DNA from: Dysosmobacter segnis
GTDB lineage: Bacteria; Bacillota; Clostridia; Oscillospirales; Oscillospiraceae
Assembly: GCF_014297285.1 (NCBI RefSeq)
Contig: NZ_JACOQI010000002.1
Span: forward strand, 186,001 to 250,000
Length of the DNA stretch: 64,000 nt
Direction: 5' to 3'
Shown here: in pieces, positions 16,434-24,895 of the stretch
Layout of the letters: each line of letters opens with the position of its first letter
Position numbering within the stretch: position 1 is the stretch's first letter
Notes under the pieces: generated by a model
Told to the model about the DNA's origin: nothing
What the model saw: only the letters and a program-made list of their open reading frames with translations
The model's database searches: none
Position numbers and translations under genes: made by a program

Positions 16434-18632
16434 ATGACAGTCATTAAGCGGAACGGCTCGGAGGTAACCTTTGATATCACCAAGATCATTGCGGCCATCA
16501 CCAAGGCCAATGAAAGCGTGGACGAGTCCATCCGGATGACCCCCATGCAGATCCAGCGGATTGCGGAAAGTGTAGAGTTCTCCTGCCTGAAGATGAACCG
16601 CTCCCCCTCCGTGGAGGAAATACAAGATTTAGTGGAGTACCAGATCATGGCCCACGGCGCCTTTGAGGTGGCCAAAAACTATGTGACCTACCGCTACACC
16701 CGCTCTCTGGTCCGCCGCTCCAACACCACCGACGAGAAGATTCTCTCCCTGATCGAGTGCTGCAACGAGGAGGCCAAGCAGGAAAACGCCAACAAGAACC
16801 CGGTGGTGAATTCCACCCAGCGGGACTACATGGCCGGCGAGGTGAGCCGTGACATCACGGAGCGCATCCTGCTGCCTCAGGAGATCGTGGAGGCCCACCG
16901 GGAGGGCATCATCCACTTCCATGACGCTGATTATTACGCCCAGCACATGCACAACTGCGATCTGGTGAACCTGGAGGATATGCTGCAAAACGGCACCGTC
17001 ATCACCGGCACCCTCATCGAGCGGCCTCACAGCTTCGCCACTGCCTGCAATATCGCCACCCAGATCGTGGCGCAGGTGGCCTCTAACCAGTACGGCGGCC
17101 AGTCTATCTCCCTGACCCATCTGGCCCCCTTTGTGGAGGTCAGCCGTCAGAAGATCCGTAAGATCGTGGAGGCGGAAATGGCCTCCATCGGCGCGGACCC
17201 CGGTGCGGAAAAGATCACGGAGCTGGTGGAGACCCGTTTGCGGGAGGAGATCCGCCGCGGTGTTCAGACCATTCAGTATCAGGTGGTAACGCTGCTGACC
17301 ACCAATGGACAGGCTCCCTTCATCACCGTGTTCATGTATCTGGGCGAGGCTGAAAACGAGCGAGAAAAGAAAGATCTGGCCATGATCATCGAGGAGATGC
17401 TGCTCCAGCGGTATCAGGGCGTGAAGAATGAGGACGGCGTTTGGGTCACCCCTGCCTTCCCCAAGCTGATCTACGTACTGGAGGAGGACAACATCACCGA
17501 GGATGCCCCCTACTGGTATCTCACAGAGCTGGCCGCCAAATGCACCGCCCGCCGCATGGTGCCGGACTACATCTCCGAGAAGAAGATGCGGGAGCTGAAG
17601 GGCGACGTCTATACCTGCATGGGCTGCCGCTCCTTCCTGACGCCGGACCGCTTCACCGACGCGGGTATCGGCAACATTGCCAACGCCAAGAATTACCAGC
17701 CCGGCAAGCACAAGTACTACGGCCGCTTCAATCAGGGCGTGGTCACCATCAACCTGCCGGACGTGGCACTGTCCTCCGGCGGCAATCTGGACAAGTTCTG
17801 GAAGATTTTTGAGGATCGTCTGGAGCTGTGCCACCGGGCCCTTCAGTGCCGCCATGAGCGGCTCAAGGGCACCACCTCCGACGCCGCCCCCATTTTGTGG
17901 CAGTACGGTGCGCTGGCCCGGCTGAAAAAGGGCGAAACCATCGACAAGCTGCTCTACAACGGCTATTCCACCATTTCTCTGGGCTACGCGGGCCTGTATG
18001 AATGCGTGAAGTACATGACCGGCAAGAGCCACACCGACCCCAGTGCCACCCCCTTCGCCCTATCCATCATGCAGAAGATGAACGACAAGTGCGCCGAGTG
18101 GAAGAAAGCCGAAAACATCGACTATTCTCTGTACGGCACGCCGCTGGAATCCACCACTTACAAATTTGCCAAGTGTCTCCAGCGCCGGTTCGGCATCATC
18201 CCCGGCATCACTGACAAGGGCTACATCACCAACAGCTACCATGTCCACGTCACGGAGGAGATCAACGCCTTTGACAAGCTGAAATTCGAGGCCCAGTTCC
18301 AGCACCTCTCCCCCGGCGGCGCCATCAGCTATGTGGAGGTGCCGGACATGCAGAACAACATCCCCGCCGTGCTGGAGGTGATGAAGTTCATCTACAACAA
18401 CATCATTTACGCCGAACTCAACACCAAGAGCGACTACTGCCAAGTCTGCGGCTGGGACGGTGAGATCCAGATCGTGGAGGAAAACGGCAAGCTCATCTGG
18501 AAGTGCCCCAAGTGCGGCAACACGGATCAGGACAAGATGAATGTGGCCCGCCGCACCTGCGGCTATATCGGCACCCAGTTCTGGAATCAGGGCCGGACGC
18601 AGGAGATCCGGGACCGGGTCCTGCATCTGTAA
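16434..18632 (+). CDS. nrdD: anaerobic ribonucleoside-triphosphate reductase (class III)
   Basis: 732-aa glycyl-radical enzyme that reduces ribonucleotides to deoxyribonucleotides under anoxia. The N-terminal ATP-cone (TVIKRNGSEVTFDITKIIAA) gives allosteric dATP control. A zinc site near the C-terminus uses CQVCG and CPKCG. The glycyl radical is in RRTCGYIGTQFWNQGR (Gly710). Its activase gene nrdG is usually next door but is not present here, so it must lie elsewhere. Good SD (GGAGGAAG). Control by NrdR is indicated by the tandem boxes upstream. Confidence 0.96.
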   Translation: MTVIKRNGSEVTFDITKIIAAITKANESVDESIRMTPMQIQRIAESVEFSCLKMNRSPSVEEIQDLVEYQIMAHGAFEVAKNYVTYRYTRSLVRRSNTTDEKILSLIECCNEEAKQENANKNPVVNSTQRDYMAGEVSRDITERILLPQEIVEAHREGIIHFHDADYYAQHMHNCDLVNLEDMLQNGTVITGTLIERPHSFATACNIATQIVAQVASNQYGGQSISLTHLAPFVEVSRQKIRKIVEAEMASIGADPGAEKITELVETRLREEIRRGVQTIQYQVVTLLTTNGQAPFITVFMYLGEAENEREKKDLAMIIEEMLLQRYQGVKNEDGVWVTPAFPKLIYVLEEDNITEDAPYWYLTELAAKCTARRMVPDYISEKKMRELKGDVYTCMGCRSFLTPDRFTDAGIGNIANAKNYQPGKHKYYGRFNQGVVTINLPDVALSSGGNLDKFWKIFEDRLELCHRALQCRHERLKGTTSDAAPILWQYGALARLKKGETIDKLLYNGYSTISLGYAGLYECVKYMTGKSHTDPSATPFALSIMQKMNDKCAEWKKAENIDYSLYGTPLESTTYKFAKCLQRRFGIIPGITDKGYITNSYHVHVTEEINAFDKLKFEAQFQHLSPGGAISYVEVPDMQNNIPAVLEVMKFIYNNIIYAELNTKSDYCQVCGWDGEIQIVEENGKLIWKCPKCGNTDQDKMNVARRTCGYIGTQFWNQGRTQEIRDRVLHL

Positions 18633-18650
18633 AAAAAATCACTCCGAAGC

Positions 18651-18685
18651 AACAGGCCTCCTCTGCCAAGATGAGGCCTGTTTTT
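18651..18685 (+). terminator. Rho-independent terminator of nrdD
   Basis: A 10-bp stem (18651-18660 with 18673-18682) followed by TTTTTC. It lies 18 bp after the stop. Confidence 0.88.
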
Positions 18686-18743
18686 CTTTGGTAAGACGGC
18701 AGCAGCCGCCCCGATGGGAATTTCCGTCAGGGCGGCTGTCTGT

Positions 18744-19664
18744 TTATTCATGGACCCGCAGCTCCAATACGTCCGGCCGGGCGTAGTGGCCCACGCCGTC
18801 AAACTCCATGCGGCTGGCGATGGCCTGCTGCATATCCAGATCGGCGTAGATGATGTCCTCCTTGTCCCACACCGGCTGCGTTACATAGTGGCCGTAGGGG
18901 TCCACCACGCAGCTTCCGCCCCGGCAGGGGATGTCGCTCAGCTGTTCGATCTCCTGCGGGCAGTGGAGATCCTTGGGGTACATCTCCTTGGTGAACACCA
19001 TGTCGGCGTTGATGAAGAAGCAGTGGCCCTCAATGGCAATGTGCTTGATGGTGTCCTGCCATTCGGGGTTATCGTTGGTGTTGGGGGAAATGTAGAGGGT
19101 AATGCCCTTCTGGTACAGGGCCACCCGAGCCAGAGGCATATAGCTCTCCCAGCAGATCAGATTGCCCATAGGTCCCCAGGGGGTATCGGTGATGGGGAAA
19201 TAGTCCTTGTTGGCGTCACCGTACACCAGACGCTCCGCTCCGGTGGGCTTCAGCTTGCGGTGCACGTTCAGCAGCTCGCCTTCGGGAGAGAACACGATGT
19301 TGGAGTTATACAGCGTGGCGCTGTCCTCTCCCCGCTCGGACACGCCGATGCTGACATAGGCGTGAGCCTCCTTCGCCGCCTGTCCCAGCAGCTCCGTCTC
19401 AGGGCCGGGGACGCAGAGGGAGTTGTCATAGTACCGTTTCCAGTCCAGACGGCCTACCTTGTCCCGGCTGCCCACGGTGTAGCCGAAGGTCATGCCATAG
19501 GGGTAGCAGGGGATGATCAGTTCCGGGAACACGATCAGCTCCGCGCCGTTTTTCCCGGCTTCCCGGATCAGTTCCACCATTTTTTCCGTACCGGCTTTTT
19601 TGTCAAACATCACCGGGGCGCACTGCACCACAGCCACCCGGCAGGTATCTTTCAGATCTTTCAT
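18744..19664 (-). CDS. nitrilase (carbon-nitrogen hydrolase family)
   Basis: 306 aa with the full Glu-Lys-Cys catalytic set: Glu48 in IVFPELIIPCYPYG, Lys137 in VHRKLKPTGAER, Cys171 in GNLICWESYMPLAR. The CWESYMPLAR context is that of true nitrilases (nitrile to carboxylate plus ammonia) rather than amidases. The natural substrate is unknown; aryl-acetonitriles or cyanide-type substrates are possible. Good SD (CAGGAGGAG). Not obviously in an operon. Confidence 0.9.
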   Translation of the reverse strand: MKDLKDTCRVAVVQCAPVMFDKKAGTEKMVELIREAGKNGAELIVFPELIIPCYPYGMTFGYTVGSRDKVGRLDWKRYYDNSLCVPGPETELLGQAAKEAHAYVSIGVSERGEDSATLYNSNIVFSPEGELLNVHRKLKPTGAERLVYGDANKDYFPITDTPWGPMGNLICWESYMPLARVALYQKGITLYISPNTNDNPEWQDTIKHIAIEGHCFFINADMVFTKEMYPKDLHCPQEIEQLSDIPCRGGSCVVDPYGHYVTQPVWDKEDIIYADLDMQQAIASRMEFDGVGHYARPDVLELRVHE

Positions 19665-19756
19665 AAATGCTCCTCCTGACTGGACCGGCGCTTCTGCGCC
19701 GCGTTACAGCTTCATGATAGCAAATCCCTTCGCCCATGGCAATACGGAAAAAACGA

Positions 19757-20311
19757 TCATTCCTTCCAGATAAAAATGGGGACCGGGGGATCGTTCCGCC
19801 GGTTGGCCCAATCGCAGCGGAGGACGGAAAATTTCCGGTCATCCAGCGTTTCCAGCCATGTCATCACGGCATCCCGCTCCCCGTAGCCGTTGGCGCCGCC
19901 GTAATACAGGGCAATGGCGATGACGCCGCCGGGCTTCAGCAGCCGCAGAGCCGCCTCCAACGCCGCTACGGAGGTATCCGACCGGGTAAAGATAGACGGG
20001 TCCCCGCCGGGAAGCCGTCCGAAGTTAAACACCACACAGTCCACCGTTTCCGCCACCGCGTAGCGCTCCATATTGGCGTGGCTGTCCCGGATCACCTCCG
20101 CCGTCAGGCCCTCCGCCGCCAGCAGGGCCTTGGTCTGCGCCACCGCCGCCTCCTGAATGTCAAAGGCCAGCACCCGGCCCGTTTCTCCTGTCAGGCGGCA
20201 CAGCAGGGCCGTATCCCGGCCCTTTCCCGCCGTGGCGTCGATGCAGAAGTCTCCGGGCTTCACGGTCCGGCGCAGGAATTCGTGGACCATAGACAGTGTG
20301 TTCAGTTGCAT
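19757..20311 (-). CDS. mnmM: class I SAM-dependent methyltransferase, MnmM (YtqB) type
   Basis: 184 aa. Motif I is CIDATAGKGRDTALLCRL, followed by VLAFDIQEAAVAQTKALL and FNFGRLPGGDPSIFTR, with a late GGVIAIALYYGG strand, all typical of YtqB. This family methylates the aminomethyl group of nm5s2U34 in tRNA in Gram-positives; it was formerly annotated as an rRNA methylase. Convergence with no partner and its proximity to ackA suggest no functional link. Start ATG preceded by GGAGG. Confidence 0.85.
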   Translation of the reverse strand: MQLNTLSMVHEFLRRTVKPGDFCIDATAGKGRDTALLCRLTGETGRVLAFDIQEAAVAQTKALLAAEGLTAEVIRDSHANMERYAVAETVDCVVFNFGRLPGGDPSIFTRSDTSVAALEAALRLLKPGGVIAIALYYGGANGYGERDAVMTWLETLDDRKFSVLRCDWANRRNDPPVPIFIWKE

Positions 20312-20332
20312 AGATCAGTTCCTCCGTATAGA

Positions 20333-20359
20333 AAAGGGACCCTCATCGAGGGTCCCTTT
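20333..20359 (-). terminator. Rho-independent terminator of ackA
   Basis: A perfect 12-bp stem (20333-20344 with 20348-20359) followed on the minus strand by TTTTC. It begins 18 bp after the ackA stop and ahead of mnmM. Confidence 0.8.
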
Positions 20360-20376
20360 GATGGATCGAATATAGC

Positions 20377-21582
20377 TTAGCCCTTGACGATGGAAGCGGT
20401 GTCCATAGCGATCATGAGCTCCTCATTGGTGGGGATCAGCAGGACCTTCACCTTGGAGTCAGCGGCGGAGATGACGGCTTCCTTGCCGCGGACATTGTTG
20501 GCCTCGGCGTCCATCTTCACGCCCATGAACTCCAGACCGGAGGCGATGTCCAGACGCTGAGAAGCACTGTTCTCGCCCACGCCAGCGGTGAAGATGATGG
20601 CGTCCACGCCGCCCATAGCGGCAGCATAAGCGCCGATGAGCTTCTTCACGCCATAATTGAACATATCCACGGCCAGACCGGCGCGCTCGTTGCCGTCCTT
20701 GTGGGCATTCTCCAGATCACGGAAGTCGGAGGACACACCGGACACACCCTGAACGCCGGACTTCTTATTGAGGATATCCAGCATGGTGTCGATGTTCATG
20801 TCATACTTATTCATCAGGTACTGCAGGATACCGGCGTCCAGATCGCCGGCGCGGGTGCCCATGGGCAGACCGGCCAGGGGGGTGAAGCCCATGGAGGTAT
20901 CCACGCTCTTGCCGCCGTCCACGGCGGTGACGGAGGAACCGTTGCCCAAGTGGCAGGAGATCAGCTTCAGCTCCTCAGGCTTCTTGCCCAGCATAGCGGC
21001 AGCGCGCTGAGAGACATACTTATGAGAGGTGCCGTGGAAGCCGTAGCGACGGACCTTGTCATTCTCATAGTACTCATAAGGCAGAGCATACATATAGGCC
21101 TTGGCGGGCATGGTCTGATGGAAAGCGGTATCGAACACGGCCACCTGAGGCACGTCCTTGCCCATAACGGCGGTGCAGGCGTTGATGCCGGTGATATTGG
21201 CAGGGTTGTGGAGAGGAGCCAGGGGGATGCAGTCCTCCAGAGCCTTCATGACCTCATCGGTGATGAGAACAGACTTGTTGAAGGCCTCGCCGCCGTGCAC
21301 CACGCGGTGACCCACAGCGTCGATCTCCTTCATGGAGCCGATCACGCCGTTGTCCTTGTCCACCAGAGCGTTCAGCACAGCCTGAATGGCCTCGGAATGG
21401 GTGGGCATAGCCACATCCACGGCGTCCAGGACCTGCTTGCCCTCGATCTGGGGCTTGTAGGTGAACTTGCCGTCGATGCCGATGCGCTCGCACAGGCCCT
21501 TGGCCAGCAGAACGCCGGTCTCGGGGTTCAGCAGCTGATACTTCAAAGAGGAACTGCCCGCGTTGATAACCAGAATATTCAT
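20377..21582 (-). CDS. ackA: acetate kinase
   Basis: 401 aa. The N-terminal MNILVINAGSSSLKYQLL and GHRVVHGGEAFNKSV, the phosphate-binding ISCHLGNGSSVTAVDGGKS and the TAGVGENSASQR segment are acetate-kinase signatures. It converts acetyl phosphate plus ADP to acetate plus ATP, the main substrate-level ATP step after NifJ/PFL. pta is not adjacent. SD GAAGGAGAT precedes the ATG. A small hairpin (GGAAAGC/GCTTTCC) at about 21605-21625 lies in its leader. Confidence 0.97.
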   Translation of the reverse strand: MNILVINAGSSSLKYQLLNPETGVLLAKGLCERIGIDGKFTYKPQIEGKQVLDAVDVAMPTHSEAIQAVLNALVDKDNGVIGSMKEIDAVGHRVVHGGEAFNKSVLITDEVMKALEDCIPLAPLHNPANITGINACTAVMGKDVPQVAVFDTAFHQTMPAKAYMYALPYEYYENDKVRRYGFHGTSHKYVSQRAAAMLGKKPEELKLISCHLGNGSSVTAVDGGKSVDTSMGFTPLAGLPMGTRAGDLDAGILQYLMNKYDMNIDTMLDILNKKSGVQGVSGVSSDFRDLENAHKDGNERAGLAVDMFNYGVKKLIGAYAAAMGGVDAIIFTAGVGENSASQRLDIASGLEFMGVKMDAEANNVRGKEAVISAADSKVKVLLIPTNEELMIAMDTASIVKG

Positions 21583-21653
21583 CGTTGGATCTCCTTCTTC
21601 TTTTGGGAAAGCCTTGCCAGCTTTCCATATTTAAGCTACAATGTAAATATAAT

Positions 21654-21671
21654 GTTTGCACTTGCGCAAAC
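21654..21671 (-). promoter_or_regulatory. palindrome in the ackA promoter region
   Basis: An inverted repeat GTTTGC-N6-GCAAAC (21654-21671) in the divergent region between ackA and tmcAL. Size and symmetry fit an operator. It shares TGCAAAC with the TTGCAA repeats in the nifJ promoter, hinting at a common fermentation regulator. It does not match the Rex consensus. Speculative. Confidence 0.35.
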
Positions 21672-21762
21672 TCTCTTTTTCATTATAACAAATCCTCCAC
21701 AAGATACAACCTACATTTTTACCGAATTGACATTATTTTGTAACCGCTTTGAGGTGACAAAT

Positions 21763-22968
21763 GTGAAAACCGCTGGTATCATAACAGAATATAATCCCCT
21801 GCACTATGGTCACCTCGCCCTGATACAGGCCGTCCGGCAGCAATTTGGCGAAGACATCGCCATTATTTGCGCCATGAGCGGCGATTTTGTCCAGCGGGGT
21901 GACTTTGCGTTGGTACGCCGTCACGCCCGGGCGGAAGCCGCCGTCCGGAGCGGGGCGGATCTGGTATTGGAGCTACCCCTCCCCTGGGCCGTCAGCTCTG
22001 CCGAGGGATTCGCCCAAGGCGGCGTCGAGGTTCTCACCGCCACGGGGCTGCTGGACGTGCTGGCTTTCGGCAGCGAATGCGGAGACAGCGCCGCTCTTCT
22101 GCGAACCGCAAGGGCGCTGGAGGGCAATGCCTTTCAGTCGGCTCTGCAAGCAGAACTGACCAAGGGGGACAGCTTTGCCGCCGCCCGCCAGCGGGCCGTG
22201 GCCGCCTTGCTTTCCCCATCGGATGCCGCCCTGCTGTCCTCCCCCAACAACACCCTTGGGATCGAATACGGCCGGGCACTGCTGCGTGTGGGCGCGGCTC
22301 CTGCGCTGTTTACGATCCCCCGGACCGGTGCGGCCCATGACGCCGCCCCGGAGAACGCCGGGGGCTATTCCGCCTCCGCCATTCGGCACCTGCTGGCAGA
22401 AGGACGCCGAGCCGATGCCCTGTCCCGGATGGTCCCGACCATGAGGGCCGTTTACGAGGCGGAGGAATCTGCGGGCCGCGCGCCGGTATTCGCCGCCGCC
22501 TGTGAGCGGGCAATTCTGGCCCGGCTCCGGTCCATGACTCCGGCTGAATTCGATACGTTGGACACCGGACACGAGGGCGTCGGCCAGCGGCTGTACAACG
22601 CCAGCCGGAACGCCGCCACCCTCGACGCCGTTTTAGACAACGCCAAAACCAAGCGCTACGCTTACGCCCGGCTGCGGCGGATGGTCCTCTGGGCCTATCT
22701 GGGCCTGACCCCCGCCAAGCTGCCCGCCTCCGTCCCTTACCTGCGAGTCCTGGCCGCTAATGAGATCGGTCGCGCGCTGCTGGGCCGGATGCGGAAAACC
22801 GCCCGCCTTCCGGTCATTACGAAGCCCGCCGCCATCCGGTCCCTCTTCCCTGACGCTCAGCGTCTCTTTGAGACCGAGAGCCGGGCCGCCGACCTGTACG
22901 CTCTGGCGTATCCAGAACTGACAGAAGCCTGCGGCTCCCTCTGGCGGCAGAATCCCGTCATGCCCTGA
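21763..22968 (+). CDS. tmcAL: tRNA(Met) cytidine acetate ligase TmcAL
   Basis: 401-aa nucleotidyltransferase-fold enzyme that makes ac4C at the wobble position of elongator tRNA-Met using acetate and ATP. It starts (GTG) KTAGIITEYNPLHYGHL, with the HxGH nucleotide-binding motif, followed by CAMSGDFVQRGDFALV and ADLVLELPLPWAVSSAEGFA, all diagnostic. I chose the GTG at 21763 with GAGGTG 6-8 nt upstream; the long in-frame extension to 20701 is antisense ackA and not coding. It is divergent from ackA, and acetate is its substrate. Confidence 0.93.
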   Translation: MKTAGIITEYNPLHYGHLALIQAVRQQFGEDIAIICAMSGDFVQRGDFALVRRHARAEAAVRSGADLVLELPLPWAVSSAEGFAQGGVEVLTATGLLDVLAFGSECGDSAALLRTARALEGNAFQSALQAELTKGDSFAAARQRAVAALLSPSDAALLSSPNNTLGIEYGRALLRVGAAPALFTIPRTGAAHDAAPENAGGYSASAIRHLLAEGRRADALSRMVPTMRAVYEAEESAGRAPVFAAACERAILARLRSMTPAEFDTLDTGHEGVGQRLYNASRNAATLDAVLDNAKTKRYAYARLRRMVLWAYLGLTPAKLPASVPYLRVLAANEIGRALLGRMRKTARLPVITKPAAIRSLFPDAQRLFETESRAADLYALAYPELTEACGSLWRQNPVMP

Positions 22969-22994
22969 CTCATTTCCTGAAAGGAGTTCCTCAC

Positions 22995-23879
22995 ATGAAA
23001 AAGTATCTCTCTCTGATTCTGGCCCTATGCCTGCCGGCGCTGCTGGGCGGCTGCGGCGCTGTTCCGCTCCCCATGCCGGAATCCCCGACGCCGCCTCCCG
23101 CTGCGGATACAGAGGAAATTACTTATGAAGTGTCCACCGACCCCTATGAACAAACGGTGACAGCGGAGGACGGCACCACTTTGATGGTTATTGATTTCCA
23201 AATCCCTCATTTGCAGGCCTACGCCAACGGTGCGCTGATCGAAGATCCTTCCACCCCTGCGCAGGAGCAGGCCATGGACCGGGTCCATACCTTTAACGAA
23301 AATTTCGACCAGTGGCGGGAATCAAATTCCTCAGAGGAAAACATTTCCTTTGTGAAGGATCTGTATCGGGATATGCCTGAGATGTTTTCCGAGGACCATA
23401 TGGCTCCTCTTTCAGAGGAACTGACTTACACCTGCTACCGCACCGGCACCCTCATCAGCATTGCCGCCGATTATTACAGCTATCTGGGCGGTGCGCACCC
23501 CAACACCGTGTATTTCGCATGGAACTATGATCTGGACAGCGGCATGTTCCTCACCATCTCGGAGCTGGCTGCCGATCCCCAGACCTTCACGCTGGCAGTG
23601 GCGGATATGATCGAGGTACAGGCGGAGGAACAGATCGCATCGACACCGGAGCTGGAGGGGCAGTCCCTCTCCGATGTCTATTGGGATAATTACCGGGAGA
23701 CTTTGGAGAAATGGAGCAGCGACTACGCCGCCTCCTTTGACGCGGACGGTCTGACGGTGATCTTCTCCGCCTACGAGCTGGCCTCTTACGCCAACGGCCC
23801 GCAGGAGTTCCATTTCCCCTACGCCGCACTGGACAGCTATTGGAGCGACAGCGGTCGGGCGGTGCTGGGCCTGGACTGA
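22995..23879 (+). CDS. DUF3298/RsiV-like lipoprotein
   Basis: 294 aa. Signal peptide MKKYLSLILALCLPA with lipobox LLGGC, a Pro-rich spacer, then a DUF4163-like N-terminal part (EVSTDPYEQTVTAEDGTTLM) and a C-terminal DUF3298 region (YYSYLGGAHPNTVYFAWNYD, then LTISELAADPQTF). This pair of domains is found in the anti-sigma factor RsiV and in stand-alone lipoproteins. With a lipobox and no cytoplasmic part it is a surface lipoprotein. It lies 26 bp after tmcAL with a strong SD. Confidence 0.82.
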   Translation: MKKYLSLILALCLPALLGGCGAVPLPMPESPTPPPAADTEEITYEVSTDPYEQTVTAEDGTTLMVIDFQIPHLQAYANGALIEDPSTPAQEQAMDRVHTFNENFDQWRESNSSEENISFVKDLYRDMPEMFSEDHMAPLSEELTYTCYRTGTLISIAADYYSYLGGAHPNTVYFAWNYDLDSGMFLTISELAADPQTFTLAVADMIEVQAEEQIASTPELEGQSLSDVYWDNYRETLEKWSSDYAASFDADGLTVIFSAYELASYANGPQEFHFPYAALDSYWSDSGRAVLGLD

Positions 23880-23925
23880 TATTTTCGCAGCCGTAAAACA
23901 GTCCTTACAACTCAATTTGCAAAAA

Positions 23926-23949
23926 GGGCAGTCCCAATCGGGACTGCCC
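23926..23949 (-). terminator. metG terminator hairpin, left copy of a duplicated pair
   Basis: A 24-nt block with an 11-bp stem, GGGCAGTCCCA/TGGGACTGCCC-like with a short loop, followed on the minus strand by TTTTT (23925-23921). An exact copy of the hairpin recurs at 24114-24137, with repeat copy 3 between. Confidence 0.75.
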
Positions 23950-23954
23950 TCAGC

Positions 23955-24108
23955 GTGTCGAAAAAGTCTTTTCTCCCCGCTGAGCAAGTTTTCAGAACTT
24001 CATAAAAGTTCTGAAAACTTAGGATTTTAATGGCGCGGGACACCCCTCTTGGGTTTCCCGCGCACACCCTTCCTTACCGTCGCGGAGAATTTACTACTTT
24101 ATCGACAG
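23955..24108 (+). repeat. dispersed inverted-repeat element, copy 3
   Basis: 154 bp, same blocks and terminal repeats (TGTCGAAAAAG / CTTTATCGACA) as copy 2, internal inverted repeat around CATAA. It sits between two exact copies of a terminator hairpin. The outer T-runs are intact (TTTTT on the minus strand at the left, TTTCATTTT on the plus strand at the right), as if one bidirectional terminator was split and its stem duplicated. Confidence 0.85.
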
Positions 24109-24113
24109 TCTCA

Positions 24114-24137
24114 GGGCAGTCCCAATCGGGACTGCCC
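24114..24137 (+). terminator. terminator hairpin, right copy of a duplicated pair
   Basis: Same 24-nt hairpin as 23926-23949, followed on the plus strand by TTTCATTTTG. It closes the DUF3298 transcript and lies 32 bp from the metG stop. Confidence 0.7.
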
Positions 24138-24169
24138 TTTCATTTTGACTTTTGACAGAAACGCAAATC

Positions 24170-24634
24170 TTAGTACAGCTTCGCGCCGGCGGGGATCCGG
24201 TCATCCACCATCAGGAGATTCAGGCCCTCGTGACCGTCCTCCTCATGAACAGCGGAGATCAGCATACCCTCGGAATCAATGCCCATCATCTTTCTGGGAG
24301 GCAGGTTCACGATGGCGATGGCCGTCTTGCCGACCAGCTCTTCCGGCTCATAATATTCATGGATACCGCTCAAAATCACGCGATCCGTGCGCTCGCCGTC
24401 ATTCAAAGTGAACTTCAGCAGCTTCTTGGACTTCTTCACCGCTTCGCAGGCCAGGATCTTCACGGCACGGAAATCGCTCTTGGAGAAGGTGTCAAAATCC
24501 ACCATATCCTTGAAGATGGGTTCGATCTTCACGTTGGAGAAGTCGATCTTCTCCTGCACGGGAGCCGCGGCAGGCACGGAAATGGCCTTTTCAGCCTTCT
24601 TGTCGGTATCCAGCGGCTTCATGGTCGGGAACAA
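24170..24634 (-). pseudogene. metG: methionyl-tRNA synthetase, C-terminal tRNA-binding domain only (gene split by prophage)
   Basis: 154 codons matching the EMAP/Trbp111-type C-terminal domain of MetRS: DFDTFSKSDFRAVKILACEA, KKSKKLLKFTL, VGKTAIAIVNLPPRKMMG and DSEGMLISAV. A full MetRS with this domain is about 650 aa; the catalytic Rossmann core and KMSKS region are missing. The frame begins at a TTG encoding the Leu of LFPTMKPLD, the linker before the domain; upstream codons are phage-like and reach a stop 12 codons earlier. I infer that the prophage integrated in the linker, so the catalytic part lies beyond the right end of the prophage. The fragment might still be translated as a separate dimerisation/tRNA-binding protein. 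Confidence 0.8.
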
Positions 24635-24740
24635 TTCACGGTATGCTCTATCTTGTCTTATCAGGCTTTATTACCTCGCATTTTACATGAAATCCAAAAC
24701 TTTTTGCCCATTTTGCTTTTATCTTGTTTTATCTTGTGAT
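24635..24740. other. attL region with putative integrase arm sites
   Basis: Between the metG fragment and the phage genes. TATCTTGT occurs three times: 24649-24656, 24720-24727 and 24730-24737. The 14-mers starting at 24649 and 24720 differ at one base. Such short direct repeats next to the junction are typical integrase arm or core sites. The exact crossover cannot be set without attR. The remaining bases to 24,864 hold no gene. Confidence 0.5.
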
Positions 24741-24864
24741 AGTCAAATGGGGTAAAATTTGGGGTAACGCCTTGAAACCCCAGATAGGCTTCGTGGTTTG
24801 TACATACCTTATATATTATACACACCAATACCACCCATGTCAAATAGAGACTATTGGCGAAAAA

Positions 24865-24892
24865 AAGAGGGGTACATTTCTGTACCCCTCTT
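24865..24892 (-). terminator. terminator at the end of the prophage late transcript
   Basis: A perfect 12-bp stem (24865-24876 with 24881-24892, loop GAAA) followed on the minus strand by six T (24864 down). It lies directly after the last phage gene and insulates metG and the host genes. Confidence 0.92.
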
Positions 24893-24895
24893 CAT

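Noticed and set aside
20701..21762. 5' extension of the tmcAL frame (755 aa in total)
   Set aside because: The extension is antisense to ackA and crosses the divergent promoter region; homology starts at the GTG at 21763.
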